Origin: Acidobacteriaceae bacterium
GTDB lineage: Bacteria > Acidobacteriota > Terriglobia > Terriglobales > Acidobacteriaceae
Direction of reading: 5' to 3'
Assembly: GCA_003170825.1 (NCBI GenBank)
Contig: PMYL01000054.1
Span: 62,001 to 126,000 of the forward strand
Length of the DNA stretch: 64,000 bases
Part shown: one piece after another, positions 17,098 to 25,433 of the stretch
Layout of the letters: the number at the start of each line of letters is the position of its first letter
Numbering within the stretch: position 1 is the stretch's first letter
Notes under the pieces: generated by a model
Database searches by the model: none
Told to the model about the DNA's origin: nothing
What the model saw: only the letters and a program-made list of their open reading frames with translations
Made by a program: the position numbers and the translations under genes

Positions 17098-18270
17098 ATG
17101 CAGCTTGGAACCCTTGATGGTGTGATGTTAATTGATGCGAGCAAAACGGAGGCGTTGGATGATGTATTGGTTCGAGTTTGCAACATCCTCCAACTGAGTT
17201 CGGCACAATTTTCTCTTGCAGAGAGGCACTACCACGCAATCTGCGATTGGCTCGGTGCCGAGGGCAGTTCACTCAATCCATACCGTCCTGAATTATACCC
17301 TCAAGGTTCGGTGGCTCTTGGGACGACCGTGAAACCGCTAACGGGCGAGGAATACGATGTAGATCTTGTCTGTGAACTGGCTATTATCTACGAAACTGTG
17401 CGCAGGCCCGTCCAATTGCTCGACATGGTCGAGGGTCGCATGCGGGAGAGCAATGTGTACAAGGATCGACTCGAAAGGAAGAAGCGCTGTCTGCGGGTCT
17501 ACTACGAACACGATTTTCACCTAGATATCCTTCCGGCTTGCCCTGACCCAGGGGCCGGGCCCACCTGCCTCGTCATTCCAGACCGCGTGGAAGGGGGCTG
17601 GCAGGTGAGCAATCCGAAAGGATTCGTGAAATGGTTCCAAAGCAAGGGTGCCCTCCGGCTGGTCCCATCCCGCTCGCAGAAGGCGATGGACTCTGCAGCG
17701 CCTTTGCCTCAACCTCAGAATGCGGATCAGAAGAATACTCTGCAAGTCTCGGTTCAGTTGGTCAAGAGGTGGCGAGATCTGTACTTCTCGGAGCGTCTTG
17801 ATTTGGCTCCAGTTTCCGTTGTGTTGACAACGCTGCTTGGAGACCACTATTACGGCGAGCAGTCAGTTTCATTAAACCTCGCTGCGTCGGTGGATGACGT
17901 AATTTCTTCCCTGCCGACCGTGGGCAGGCTGACCGTTGTTAATCCTTCCCATCCTCAAGAGGATCTCAGCGAGCGGTGGAGCGATGGCGCCGCCTATGGA
18001 GCATTCGTTAAGGGTATTCATTTTCTCCGGAACGAAATCAGGGAACTATTGGCTTGCGAGGACATGGGGCGACGGTCAGCCATACTTCAAAGGATGTTCG
18101 GCGAGACCGTCACGAAGAGAGCGTTTGCTGACCAGGCAAAGACGATTGAGAATTTCCGAGAATCTCAGCGGATGAGAGTCGGGCGGTTGGCTCCAGGAGT
18201 TGTTGGTTTGTCCGCGACTGCGGCCACACCAATTCCGAGAAACACATTTTATGGTGATGCGGCGAAGTAG
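17098..18270 (+). CDS. CBASS CD-NTase (cGAS/DncV-like nucleotidyltransferase)
   Basis: 390 residues. It makes a cyclic di- or trinucleotide alarm signal on phage infection. The nucleotidyltransferase core is clear: PQGSVALGTTVKP (residues about 68-80), the metal-binding Asp pair in EEYDVDLVCE (87 and 89) and a third Asp in HDFHLDILPA (143). The C-terminus NTFYGDAAK resembles the conserved tail that the E2 partner acts on in type II systems. In V. cholerae the DncV product 3'3'-cGAMP activates a patatin phospholipase, and a patatin is encoded two genes downstream here, so cGAMP is a reasonable guess. The ATG at 17098 is preferred to an upstream TTG because GGAAAGGA lies nine bases before it. 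Confidence 0.92.
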   Translation: MQLGTLDGVMLIDASKTEALDDVLVRVCNILQLSSAQFSLAERHYHAICDWLGAEGSSLNPYRPELYPQGSVALGTTVKPLTGEEYDVDLVCELAIIYETVRRPVQLLDMVEGRMRESNVYKDRLERKKRCLRVYYEHDFHLDILPACPDPGAGPTCLVIPDRVEGGWQVSNPKGFVKWFQSKGALRLVPSRSQKAMDSAAPLPQPQNADQKNTLQVSVQLVKRWRDLYFSERLDLAPVSVVLTTLLGDHYYGEQSVSLNLAASVDDVISSLPTVGRLTVVNPSHPQEDLSERWSDGAAYGAFVKGIHFLRNEIRELLACEDMGRRSAILQRMFGETVTKRAFADQAKTIENFRESQRMRVGRLAPGVVGLSATAATPIPRNTFYGDAAK

Positions 18271-18694
18271 ATCAAGATCTAAAACGACACGTGAGTCGAG
18301 AATTCGATCGCTGTCTGCCATGGTGCAGATAAGGGACATGGCCGATAAATTCCCCGAGTTCGCGTCACGTCGTAGGGGTAATGAGGCGATCTGGGAAGGG
18401 CGCGTCAATCCCAATGGCGCTTGCACGACCTATCTCGTGCGTATCGAGGCGCTATCCGGTCAACGACCCAGAGTGCATGTGCTGAAACCAGAGCTTCGGA
18501 TTCCGCCTGAGAAGTATCGCGAAACACACTGCTTTAGTGATGGAAGTCTTTGTCTTCACCTTCACGAGCAGTGGACGCCTGACATGTACGTTGCAGACAC
18601 GATTGTACGTTGGATCCCGCTTTGGCTTATATATTATGAATATTGGTTGGCGACTGGCCTTTGGCACGGCGGGGGACAACACCCTGGAGAGTGA
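18251..18694 (+). CDS. Type II-short CBASS E2-like conjugating protein
   Basis: 147 residues. After a basic N-terminus (RRSRSRSK) it shows the bacterial E2-like core: IWEGRVNPNG, RPRVHVLKPELR, then THCFSDGSLCLHLHEQWTP with the candidate catalytic Cys101, and IYYEYWLATGLWHGGGQHP. Type II-short CBASS operons carry such an E2-only protein, without the E1 half of full Cap2 and without the Cap3 protease. By analogy with Cap2 it would prime the CD-NTase by acting on its C-terminus. The start overlaps the CD-NTase stop by 20 bp and the stop nearly touches the patatin RBS. Two adjacent ATGs (18251, 18257) are possible starts. Confidence 0.88.
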   Translation: MVMRRSRSRSKTTRESRIRSLSAMVQIRDMADKFPEFASRRRGNEAIWEGRVNPNGACTTYLVRIEALSGQRPRVHVLKPELRIPPEKYRETHCFSDGSLCLHLHEQWTPDMYVADTIVRWIPLWLIYYEYWLATGLWHGGGQHPGE

Positions 18695-18705
18695 GGGAAG
18701 TCGGA

Positions 18706-19644
18706 ATGTTTAGAATCCTATCGATCGATGGGGGCGGAATAAAGGGGGTCTTTCCAGCGGCATTCCTTGATTCCGTCCAGTCCTCTGTAGAGTATCCCAT
18801 CGCAGATTACTTTGACCTAATCGCGGGGACCTCAACAGGGGGCATCATCGCTCTTGGTCTTGGCCTTGGTCTTCGGGTTGGGGAAATCCTGAAGTTCTAC
18901 AGATCGAATGGCACAAGCATTTTTCCAAGCGCCCAAAGCTGGGGGACCCGCGCACGGCATTACCTATTCGCAAAGTACCGCCCAGACCCACTTCATTCCG
19001 CGCTGAACGCAGCCTTTGGCGATCACCTTTTGGGGCACTCGCACCAACGTCTCCTGATTCCGTCCTTCAGCGCCCGCACCGGCAAGATCTACGTGTACAA
19101 GACTCCACATCACAGGCACTATCAATCCGATTGGCGAGTCCCCGCAGTCGATGTTGCAATGGCAACGGCCGCAGCGCCGAGCTATTTCCCCCCCTACATC
19201 ACTTCGAGTTATACAGCACACTTAGACGGAGGCATGTGGGCCAACAATCCCACGGGCAATGCGGTCGTCGAAGCGATCGGAGTCTTGAGAATTCAGCCCA
19301 ATGAAGTTCGAGTCCTGAGCATTGGCTGCACGCGCGCTGCGGAAAGCTTCACGCTCGGCAACGCAGGCATGTGGGGCTGGCGGAAAAAGGCGCTGGAAGC
19401 TGCGTTCAGCGGCCAGTCGTTTGGTTCGATGGGAATCGCGGCAGTTCTAATTGGCCATTCCAACATTCAGCGAGTTGACCCGATAGTATCCAATGGCAGG
19501 TTTGCATTGGACAATCCGGGCGCAATCAACGATCTGGAGGGATTAGCAAGGGAATGTGCGAGGGAGGAACTCCCCGCTTTCAAGGCCTTATTCGAACATG
19601 GACCAGCCGATAAGTTTCAACCATTTTATGGTCCTTTGGTCTAG
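18706..19644 (+). CDS. capV: CBASS effector, patatin-like phospholipase (CapV type)
   Basis: 312 residues. The patatin signature is complete: oxyanion loop DGGGIKG (8-14), nucleophile elbow GTSTG with Ser43, and catalytic Asp in LDGGMW (Asp174). When the CD-NTase signal binds, CapV-type enzymes degrade membrane phospholipids and kill the infected cell. GAGGGAAG lies five bases before the ATG and overlaps the end of the E2 gene, so the three genes form one operon. The effector comes last here, whereas in the V. cholerae operon capV comes first. Confidence 0.92.
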   Translation: MFRILSIDGGGIKGVFPAAFLDSVQSSVEYPIADYFDLIAGTSTGGIIALGLGLGLRVGEILKFYRSNGTSIFPSAQSWGTRARHYLFAKYRPDPLHSALNAAFGDHLLGHSHQRLLIPSFSARTGKIYVYKTPHHRHYQSDWRVPAVDVAMATAAAPSYFPPYITSSYTAHLDGGMWANNPTGNAVVEAIGVLRIQPNEVRVLSIGCTRAAESFTLGNAGMWGWRKKALEAAFSGQSFGSMGIAAVLIGHSNIQRVDPIVSNGRFALDNPGAINDLEGLARECAREELPAFKALFEHGPADKFQPFYGPLV

Positions 19645-19751
19645 CACTATTGGCCGGGCGCCCCAGTTCCCGCTGTTGGGATCTGAGAACCCACAAGCCT
19701 GGTCAAACCGCTTTTAATGGGCACAGCTTTTCAGGCCAGGGAAAAACTCAA

Positions 19752-19812
19752 TTCGGAGGAAGGCGGGGGTTTCAGCCCTCGCATGCGATTCGGGTTGAGG
19801 ATTTCCTCCGAA
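19752..19812. repeat. Inverted repeat abutting the right 73-bp repeat
   Basis: TTCGGAGGAA (19752-19761) and TTCCTCCGAA (19803-19812) are exact inverse copies 41 bp apart. The right arm ends at the base before the duplicated nrdJ tail begins. The loop contains GGGTTTCAGCCCT, related to the window's palindrome family. It may be the element's terminal structure, or a terminator for the capV operon. Confidence 0.6.
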
Positions 19813-19885
19813 GCGGCGCCATCATGGTCCGCAACGGAAGCTGCTACCGCTGTATGAGCTGCGGCTCAACCAGCGGCTGCAGCTA
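19813..19885 (+). repeat. Right copy of 73-bp direct repeat (nrdJ tail remnant)
   Basis: A second copy of the nrdJ tail coding for GAIMVRNGSCYRCMSCG and the stop, with no upstream reading frame of its own, so it is a remnant and not a gene. It probably marks the original chromosomal end of nrdJ, since the large hairpin that would serve as its terminator follows directly. Confidence 0.9.
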
Positions 19886-19889
19886 GGAG

Positions 19890-19995
19890 TATTTCCCGAA
19901 TTCACGTGGAGTAGGAAGCATTCGTGAAAGGCGGCTTTTCCTTGAGGGAAAAGCCACCCGGCAGTCGCGGCCCACTCTACACCAATTCGGGAAAT
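19890..19995. terminator. Long inverted repeat with nested hairpin, original nrdJ terminator region
   Basis: ATTTCCCGAATT...GTGGAGTAGG (19891-19915) pairs with CCCACTCTAC...AATTCGGGAAAT (19971-19995), with a few mismatches. Nested inside is GGCTTTTCC-(5 nt)-GGAAAAGCC (19933-19955). It lies between the convergent nrdJ tail and the phosphatase gene and would fold on both strands, suggesting a bidirectional terminator; a structured mobile repeat is the alternative. Confidence 0.5.
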
Positions 19996-20044
19996 GCTAC
20001 AGGGATTCCGCAACCGGTGAACCGATACAAGTGTAACTGATGGC

Positions 20045-22147
20045 TCAACGGGCGCGGGCGAGAACGACGGTCAGGTCATCGGGTTGCTCCGCATCGCCGA
20101 TCCAATCCGCCACGGAGCTGGCGATGACATCGCCGATGCGGGAGAGCGGCTGGTGACGATGCTCCTGGATCAACGTGATCAGGCGTTCCTCGCCGAATTC
20201 GCCTGAGCCGTTCTCCGATTCGGTAACGCCGTCGCTGAATGCGGCGAAGAGATCGCCCGGTTGCATCATGATCGTGGATTCACCATAGGTCACATCATCG
20301 AAAAGTCCGACGACAGTGCCGGAGGCGTCGAGGCGGGAGACTTTTCCATTCCCGCTAAGCAGAATGGGCGGCGGGTGGCCGGCATTGCAATAAGTCAACT
20401 CGCGCAGGGCTTCGTCATAGCAGCCCAGAAACATGGTCGCGTACTTCTCCGGCGAGGTGCAGCGAAATAGCTGATGGTTTAGGGTGCTCATCAACATGCC
20501 GACAGATGGCCTCGACGGGACGGCGCCATCTCCCCAGAAATAATTGCTGCGATCGGCATCGATCCGCAGCGCGGCTCCCAGCTCTGCCGGCGTCGATACC
20601 CTATCCCGCGGCAGCGAATACGCCCGCACGAAGGCATGAGCGGTGGCCATCAACAGAGCGGCGGATATTCCCTTTCCGCTGATATCGCCCACCGCCAGCA
20701 CCAGCCGGTCGCGGCCCACGGGGATAAAGTCGTAGTAGTCTCCGCTTACCAAGCGCGCCGGACGGCAGACGCCATAGACATCCAGAGAGGCAAGTTCCGG
20801 TAACTTGTGGGGGAAAAGCACCTCCTGCACTTCGTAGGCGATTGCCAGTTCGCTCTCCATTCGCTGCATCCGTTTCTGCTCGGCTGCAAATTCGACCAGC
20901 GATTCGGTCATGGAGTTGAATGATTCTTCCAGCGCCGCCATCTGGTCGCGGCCGCGGATCCGGATGCGATGCGTGAGATCGCCGCGGTTTACATGCTCCG
21001 TGGCGCTATAGAGTTCCGCCACGGCGCGTGTCATGCTGCGCGACAGCCGTATGCCAATATAGAGCGCGACTAACTCAACCAGTCCCAGGAGAATTGCGAT
21101 GGCGAGCAGTACGTATACTACGATCTTCGCATTGTCGCCCAAAGTGGAGAACAAGGTGCTGTAGAGCAGCGACGGCCGGGTGACGACGCCAATCGCGCAG
21201 ATTTGCGGCTTTCCCGTCTTCCAATTAAGCGCGTCAAAGAACGTGAAAAATTGAAATGCCGGGTCAAGCCGATTTGTCGACGGCGCAATGCTCTCGGTTT
21301 CCACGCGTCCGGGCGCGTTGGGAGAGAAGAGTTGCGGAGATGAATCTTCAACGTCGCCGTCGCCTGGCGGAGTCAAACTCACCGAGCCCAGGCGCGAATT
21401 TACCGACTGAAGCAGTCCTGGCGTGATGGGAGCGTCGGTAATTACAGTGAACTGTTTGCCGCCCTTGACGAAGCGCCTGACCGCGCGCAGATGCAAGATG
21501 CCCCCATCGAGAACGAATCCTCTGAAATCTCCTTTGATAACATCGGGAACCTTGGCGGGGTTTGCCTTAATCAGCGCGCCGCCGGTCGAGAGCAGAAATC
21601 CCTCGTCTCCTTTCCACACCGTGACGGTGTGCTGCGGAAAATTCTCGCCCGAAATGTAGGAAAATTCTCCGGCAATTTTGTTATATGGTTTCCCGGAGCG
21701 ATCCAGAGTTGTCAATTGTGCGGCCAGGGCATCATTCGGCGTCTCCAGATACTGCAACGCCGCCTGCAAATTCGAGATTGCGGCGTAGGTGGCAAATTGC
21801 CCGGCAAACAGACGGCCGCTCAAGCCTGCCATCAGCATCAGCAGCACAACGGGGATAACCCCGATGAAGATATAGGTGACGATCAACCGATGACGCAGCC
21901 GCCACATGACCCGCCGCCGGGCCCAACGGAAGGCAAGCAACAAGGCGCAAAAGGCGAAAACCAGGGCAAAGAATACCGTCACGCCGCCCGGCTTCGCGCT
22001 TGACCTGGAGCCCGTGAGCCAGCCGAGAGCGTAGAGCAGAACGCTCAATCCGCCAGACCACAGCGTGACTCGGCCCCACTTGGTGCCTGGGCGGAGGATC
22101 CGTATCGCACGAGCCCTGGCAGCGCTAAACTCTGGAAGCTTGATCAT
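20045..22147 (-). CDS. Membrane PP2C/SpoIIE-type serine phosphatase with HAMP domain
   Basis: 700 residues. Two early hydrophobic segments (about 29-45 and 52-70), a third at about 90-110, an extracytoplasmic sensor region, a further helix near 345-370, a HAMP domain (RAVAELYSATEHVNRGDLTH) and a C-terminal SpoIIE/RsbU-type phosphatase with metal-binding Asp residues in VGDISGKGISAALLMA and FSDGVTES. Such enzymes dephosphorylate STAS anti-anti-sigma factors in partner-switching control. A STAS protein is encoded divergently 340 bp away, which fits. No RBS is obvious; the start is placed at the first Met ahead of the membrane region. Confidence 0.88.
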   Translation of the reverse strand: MIKLPEFSAARARAIRILRPGTKWGRVTLWSGGLSVLLYALGWLTGSRSSAKPGGVTVFFALVFAFCALLLAFRWARRRVMWRLRHRLIVTYIFIGVIPVVLLMLMAGLSGRLFAGQFATYAAISNLQAALQYLETPNDALAAQLTTLDRSGKPYNKIAGEFSYISGENFPQHTVTVWKGDEGFLLSTGGALIKANPAKVPDVIKGDFRGFVLDGGILHLRAVRRFVKGGKQFTVITDAPITPGLLQSVNSRLGSVSLTPPGDGDVEDSSPQLFSPNAPGRVETESIAPSTNRLDPAFQFFTFFDALNWKTGKPQICAIGVVTRPSLLYSTLFSTLGDNAKIVVYVLLAIAILLGLVELVALYIGIRLSRSMTRAVAELYSATEHVNRGDLTHRIRIRGRDQMAALEESFNSMTESLVEFAAEQKRMQRMESELAIAYEVQEVLFPHKLPELASLDVYGVCRPARLVSGDYYDFIPVGRDRLVLAVGDISGKGISAALLMATAHAFVRAYSLPRDRVSTPAELGAALRIDADRSNYFWGDGAVPSRPSVGMLMSTLNHQLFRCTSPEKYATMFLGCYDEALRELTYCNAGHPPPILLSGNGKVSRLDASGTVVGLFDDVTYGESTIMMQPGDLFAAFSDGVTESENGSGEFGEERLITLIQEHRHQPLSRIGDVIASSVADWIGDAEQPDDLTVVLARAR

Positions 22148-22488
22148 AGTTGCGGCACACGGCTTTCAGGAGACTCACGATGAGCGTCATCCGGAATTCC
22201 ATTTTAGTTGCCAACGGCTCCACTGTACACCCATCGATGGATTCCAAGTTAGAAGCCCGGCATCAACGCGGAGCATCTGTGCCGCGGATTCACCCCATCG
22301 AGTTGTCCTGAGCGGAATTGCACAGACTTAGCGGATGTGCGCGGCGACTCTAGTGAGAGCACTAGCGCCGGTATTTTGGCGGCAGCGATGCCGGTTCAGC
22401 GCCTCATGCTTCGCTCAATGGTTGTATAGCCTAAGTTAGCCGCCAAGATTATCGCGGGCAACCGCAATATCCACGAGGAGGAATATCC
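22148..22488. promoter_or_regulatory. Divergent intergenic region between phosphatase and STAS genes
   Basis: 341 bp that must hold the promoters of both the phosphatase (-) and the STAS gene (+). I see no clear sigma-70 hexamer pair. The only distinct signal is the AGGAGG ribosome-binding site near the STAS start. Confidence 0.35.
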
Positions 22489-22833
22489 GTGTCAATGACA
22501 ATTGCATCCCGTGAAGTGGATGGCGTCGCCGTTCTCGACCTTAGCGGGAAGATCACTCTGGGCGAGGGCAGTGTGCAGTTGCGCGATGCCATTCGCAACC
22601 TGACCGGCAAGGGATCGAAGAAAATTCTGTTGAACCTGGGAAACGTGAACTACATCGATAGCTCGGGGCTGGGTGAGCTGGTAGGCGCCTTCACCAACGC
22701 CAAGAACCAGGCCGCCGATCTGAAGCTGCTGAAGCTGACCAGGAGGGTTCATGACCTTCTCCAGGTGACCAAGCTTTACACAGTCTTCGACATCTACGAC
22801 GACGAGGCCAGCGCCATCGCCTCCTTCAAGTAG
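22489..22833 (+). CDS. STAS-domain anti-sigma factor antagonist
   Basis: 114 residues forming one STAS domain: VDGVAVLDLSGKITLGEG, then LLNLGNVNYIDSSGLGELVG with the phosphorylatable Ser of the DSSGLG motif, and LLQVTKLYTVFDIYDDE at the end. These proteins bind an anti-sigma kinase when dephosphorylated and so release a sigma factor. The divergent SpoIIE-type phosphatase is the likely activator. No anti-sigma kinase is adjacent. The GTG at 22489 is chosen because GAGGAGG lies seven to eight bases upstream; the ATG two codons later is a less well placed alternative. Confidence 0.92.
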   Translation: MSMTIASREVDGVAVLDLSGKITLGEGSVQLRDAIRNLTGKGSKKILLNLGNVNYIDSSGLGELVGAFTNAKNQAADLKLLKLTRRVHDLLQVTKLYTVFDIYDDEASAIASFK

Positions 22834-23142
22834 ACGATCAGGCAGCGCCTGGACGACATCCAGCCGGGCATTGCGCATTGGATTTGTCATTTCGAGCGCG
22901 GGAGCCTGCGATCCTTTCGGGCATTTCAGTCGGCAACTCTACTCGGAGTACACAGCGAACGCCAGGATTGTTCACCGGATTCTCGCGGTCCCAAAACGGG
23001 CGTCTGGGGACCGCAGTTCCGGGCCGGCCCTGCAAAGCTCATTTCGAACGTTCCGGCCATCCACCAGATGCGAAGATAGGAGTACAGCTTCCGCGAGAAC
23101 TCTCGAGCGGGATCGGGCGGACCCTCCCCAGGTGGAATTGCG
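22834..23142. other. Intergenic, no gene seen
   Basis: 309 bp between the STAS and lipid kinase genes. Open frames here have neither RBS nor recognisable protein character, and I found no clear promoter or terminator. Confidence 0.4.
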
Positions 23143-24105
23143 ATGCGTCGTGTTGCGCTGATCTACAACCCGGCGTCCGGCCAGCACTCGACACGGCATC
23201 TAGCGGCCATCGAAGAAGCGCTGGGGGTTCTCCGCCGGGCAGGCGTTGAAGCCGAAGCGCTGCCGACCACCGCGCCAGGAAGCGCCGGGGCGCAAGCACA
23301 GGAGGCCGCGAGCCGGGGTTGCGAGACGATTCTTGCTTGCGGCGGCGATGGCACCGCGCATGAAATCCTACAATCTCTGGTGGGCACGCCGGTGGCGCTG
23401 GGAGTTGTGCCGTTGGGCACGGCCAATGCCCTGGCCGCGGACCTGGGTTTGGGCAACGGCTTCGGCTCTTCTCCGGTCATGGCGATCAAGAAGCTGCTTG
23501 CCGCCACTCCGGTGCGGGTTCCCGTGGGTCATATCTTTTATCGCGACAGCGAGGGGGCCACGCGCTCGCGCTACTTCACCGTTGCTGCCGGTGTGGGCGC
23601 GGACGCGCTGTTCATGTCCCGGCTTGACGCCGGCTTGAAGCGGCGCTTCGGCTATCTCCTCTATGTGGTCGAGGCCCTGAACGTCTGGGCCACGCACTCA
23701 TTTCCCCTCTTCCAGGCGGTCATGGTGGGGCGCGAAAGCCGCAACCGCAGGGTCGAAGAGGTTTCACAGCTTCTGGCGGTGCGCATCAGCGACTTTGGCG
23801 GCGTTCTGCACAACCTGGTTCCCGGCGCCACCCTGCACAAGGACAGCTTGCGCCTGCTGGCCTTCAAGACGCGCAGCCGCTTCGACTACCTGCGCTTCAT
23901 GCTGGCCGTCGTCTTCGGGCGCCAGACCTTCGCCCATCGGATTGAATTGCTGGACGCCGTCTCGGTTGAGTGCCGGCCCCGCGAAGGCTCTTCGGCGCGC
24001 GTTTTCGTTGAGGCAGACGGTGAATTGCTTGGCACTTTGCCGGTCAGGATTGAAATCGTGCCCCAGGCGTTGACCTTGTTGATCCCGTCCAGTGCCCGGC
24101 TTTGA
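23143..24105 (+). CDS. Diacylglycerol kinase-like lipid kinase (YegS/BmrU family)
   Basis: 320 residues. The DAGK catalytic domain begins at the N-terminus (ALIYNPASGQ, the family's phosphate-loop equivalent), with ILACGGDGTAHEILQSL as the GGDGT nucleotide motif and VVPLGTANALAADLGL after it. The C-terminal half is the beta-sandwich lid, with AGVGADALFMSRLD. The protein phosphorylates a lipid such as diacylglycerol, a sphingoid base or phosphatidylglycerol; the substrate cannot be read from sequence. AGGTGGA precedes the ATG. Confidence 0.9.
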   Translation: MRRVALIYNPASGQHSTRHLAAIEEALGVLRRAGVEAEALPTTAPGSAGAQAQEAASRGCETILACGGDGTAHEILQSLVGTPVALGVVPLGTANALAADLGLGNGFGSSPVMAIKKLLAATPVRVPVGHIFYRDSEGATRSRYFTVAAGVGADALFMSRLDAGLKRRFGYLLYVVEALNVWATHSFPLFQAVMVGRESRNRRVEEVSQLLAVRISDFGGVLHNLVPGATLHKDSLRLLAFKTRSRFDYLRFMLAVVFGRQTFAHRIELLDAVSVECRPREGSSARVFVEADGELLGTLPVRIEIVPQALTLLIPSSARL

Positions 24106-24277
24106 TGCCCGCATGAGCCAGGACGGCCTTTGTTCGCACCGCCCCTTCGCGGCAAGAGCGCCAACTACCGGCCACTGACCACGGATGAATGGGCACAATT
24201 GGCGCCACGCTTGATTTGCATGGCCGCCCCTCGGGCTGCGATCATCACAGCGAAGTTTTTTTCGGGGGACTCTTGGC

Positions 24278-25210
24278 ATGAGAAGAACTGGACTTCTTGT
24301 TTTCGGCGCGGCCGCGGCATTGTCCGCGAGCCTTTTGGCTCAGGGATCCGGCTGGTCGCCTGCGCATGGCCATCTCACCTTGCCGGTCTGGCCCGGCGCC
24401 GCGCCTGGGGCACAGGCGAATTTGCCCGCGGAGGCGGACACCACCAGCGCGAAAGACAACCTGATCGCCGGCCGGCCGCTTATCCGCCTGGGCAACGTCT
24501 CGGCGCCGACCCTTACGCTCTACACGCCCAAGGGCAAAAACACCGGCGCGGCCGTGGTGGTATTTCCTGGGGGCGGGTACAACATCCTGGCTATCGACCT
24601 GGAAGGCACGGAGGTATGCGACTGGCTCAACTCTGCCGGCATCACCTGCGTGCTGCTCAAATACCGCGTGCCGAATACCGGACCTTATCCCAAGTCGCCG
24701 GCGGCTTTGCAGGACGCGCAGCGCGCCCTCGGCCTGGTGCGCTTGCACGCGAAGGAATGGGGCATCGATCCCAACCGCATCGGCGTGCTGGGATTCTCAG
24801 CCGGAGCGCATCTGGCCGCGGCCCTCAGCACGCACTTCGACGAGCGCCTCTATGACCCGATTGACGCCGCCGACAAGCTCAGTTGCCGGCCGGACTTTGC
24901 CGTGGTTGTCTATCCCGGCTACCTGGCGCTCGAAGACAAGAACTTCGCGCCCAACGCAGACATTCATCCCACCGCGAACACGCCGCCCACGTTCATCGTG
25001 CAGGCCGAGGACGACCCGGTGCATATCGAGAATGCGACCGTCTACTTCCTTGCGCTGAAGAACGCCAAAGTTCCGGCGGAGCTGCACATTTATGCCCAGG
25101 GAGGTCACGGCTACGGCCTGCGAGACAACGGACTTCCAGTCCACTACTGGCCGGGTCTCGTCGAGGTTTGGTTGGAAACGATCAAGATGTCTTCGGGCTT
25201 GCCTGAGTAG
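24278..25210 (+). CDS. Secreted alpha/beta-hydrolase, acetylxylan-esterase-like
   Basis: 310 residues with a signal peptide (MRRTGLLVFGAAAALSASLL). The alpha/beta-hydrolase fold is shown by the oxyanion loop VVVFPGGGYNIL, the nucleophile elbow GVLGFSAGAHLA (Ser), the acid region VQAEDDPVH and the His in QGGHGYGLR. The arrangement matches the BD-FAE/axe2-like esterases that remove acetyl or feruloyl groups from plant polysaccharides. Taken with the GH88/105 enzyme further along it hints at plant cell-wall use, though the exact ester is unknown. Confidence 0.85.
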   Translation: MRRTGLLVFGAAAALSASLLAQGSGWSPAHGHLTLPVWPGAAPGAQANLPAEADTTSAKDNLIAGRPLIRLGNVSAPTLTLYTPKGKNTGAAVVVFPGGGYNILAIDLEGTEVCDWLNSAGITCVLLKYRVPNTGPYPKSPAALQDAQRALGLVRLHAKEWGIDPNRIGVLGFSAGAHLAAALSTHFDERLYDPIDAADKLSCRPDFAVVVYPGYLALEDKNFAPNADIHPTANTPPTFIVQAEDDPVHIENATVYFLALKNAKVPAELHIYAQGGHGYGLRDNGLPVHYWPGLVEVWLETIKMSSGLPE

Positions 25211-25433
25211 GCGGCTACAATCACGCTCATGCCCGTGCCCCACCCCTTCGTCATTTTTCTGGCGAAAGCATGGGAAGCCACGAACCTCAACAAATCTCGT
25301 TCATTGAGGAGAGACAGGCCTCACTTTTCCGTGCCAAACCGCCAGGAGATTGACGCGCCCACCCACGAGACCATTCTTAGTTTCGTGCTACTCACACCCA
25401 TGATTCTTCCTTTGTGATTGGTCTCTGTGTGCA

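Larger units (their letters stand above)
16679..19812. mobile_element. CBASS-bearing element inserted at the nrdJ 3' end
   Basis: Everything between the two 73-bp repeats: a DUF2188 gene and a three-gene CBASS operon, all on the + strand. Base composition is visibly less GC-rich than nrdJ or the phosphatase gene beyond. Recombination between the repeats would release a circle of 3,208 bp and leave an intact nrdJ. No integrase, transposase or IS terminal repeat is recognisable inside, so the element would have to be mobilised in trans or be a remnant. The right end has a 10-bp inverted repeat directly next to the duplicated tail. Confidence 0.7.

Noticed and set aside
16679-19812. Integrase or transposase inside the nrdJ-end element
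   Set aside because: All open frames were read; none shows tyrosine or serine recombinase or DDE motifs.
19650-19886. Stand-alone 78-residue gene ending in the nrdJ tail
   Set aside because: No RBS, and only the last 24 residues are protein-like because they are the duplicated nrdJ end.
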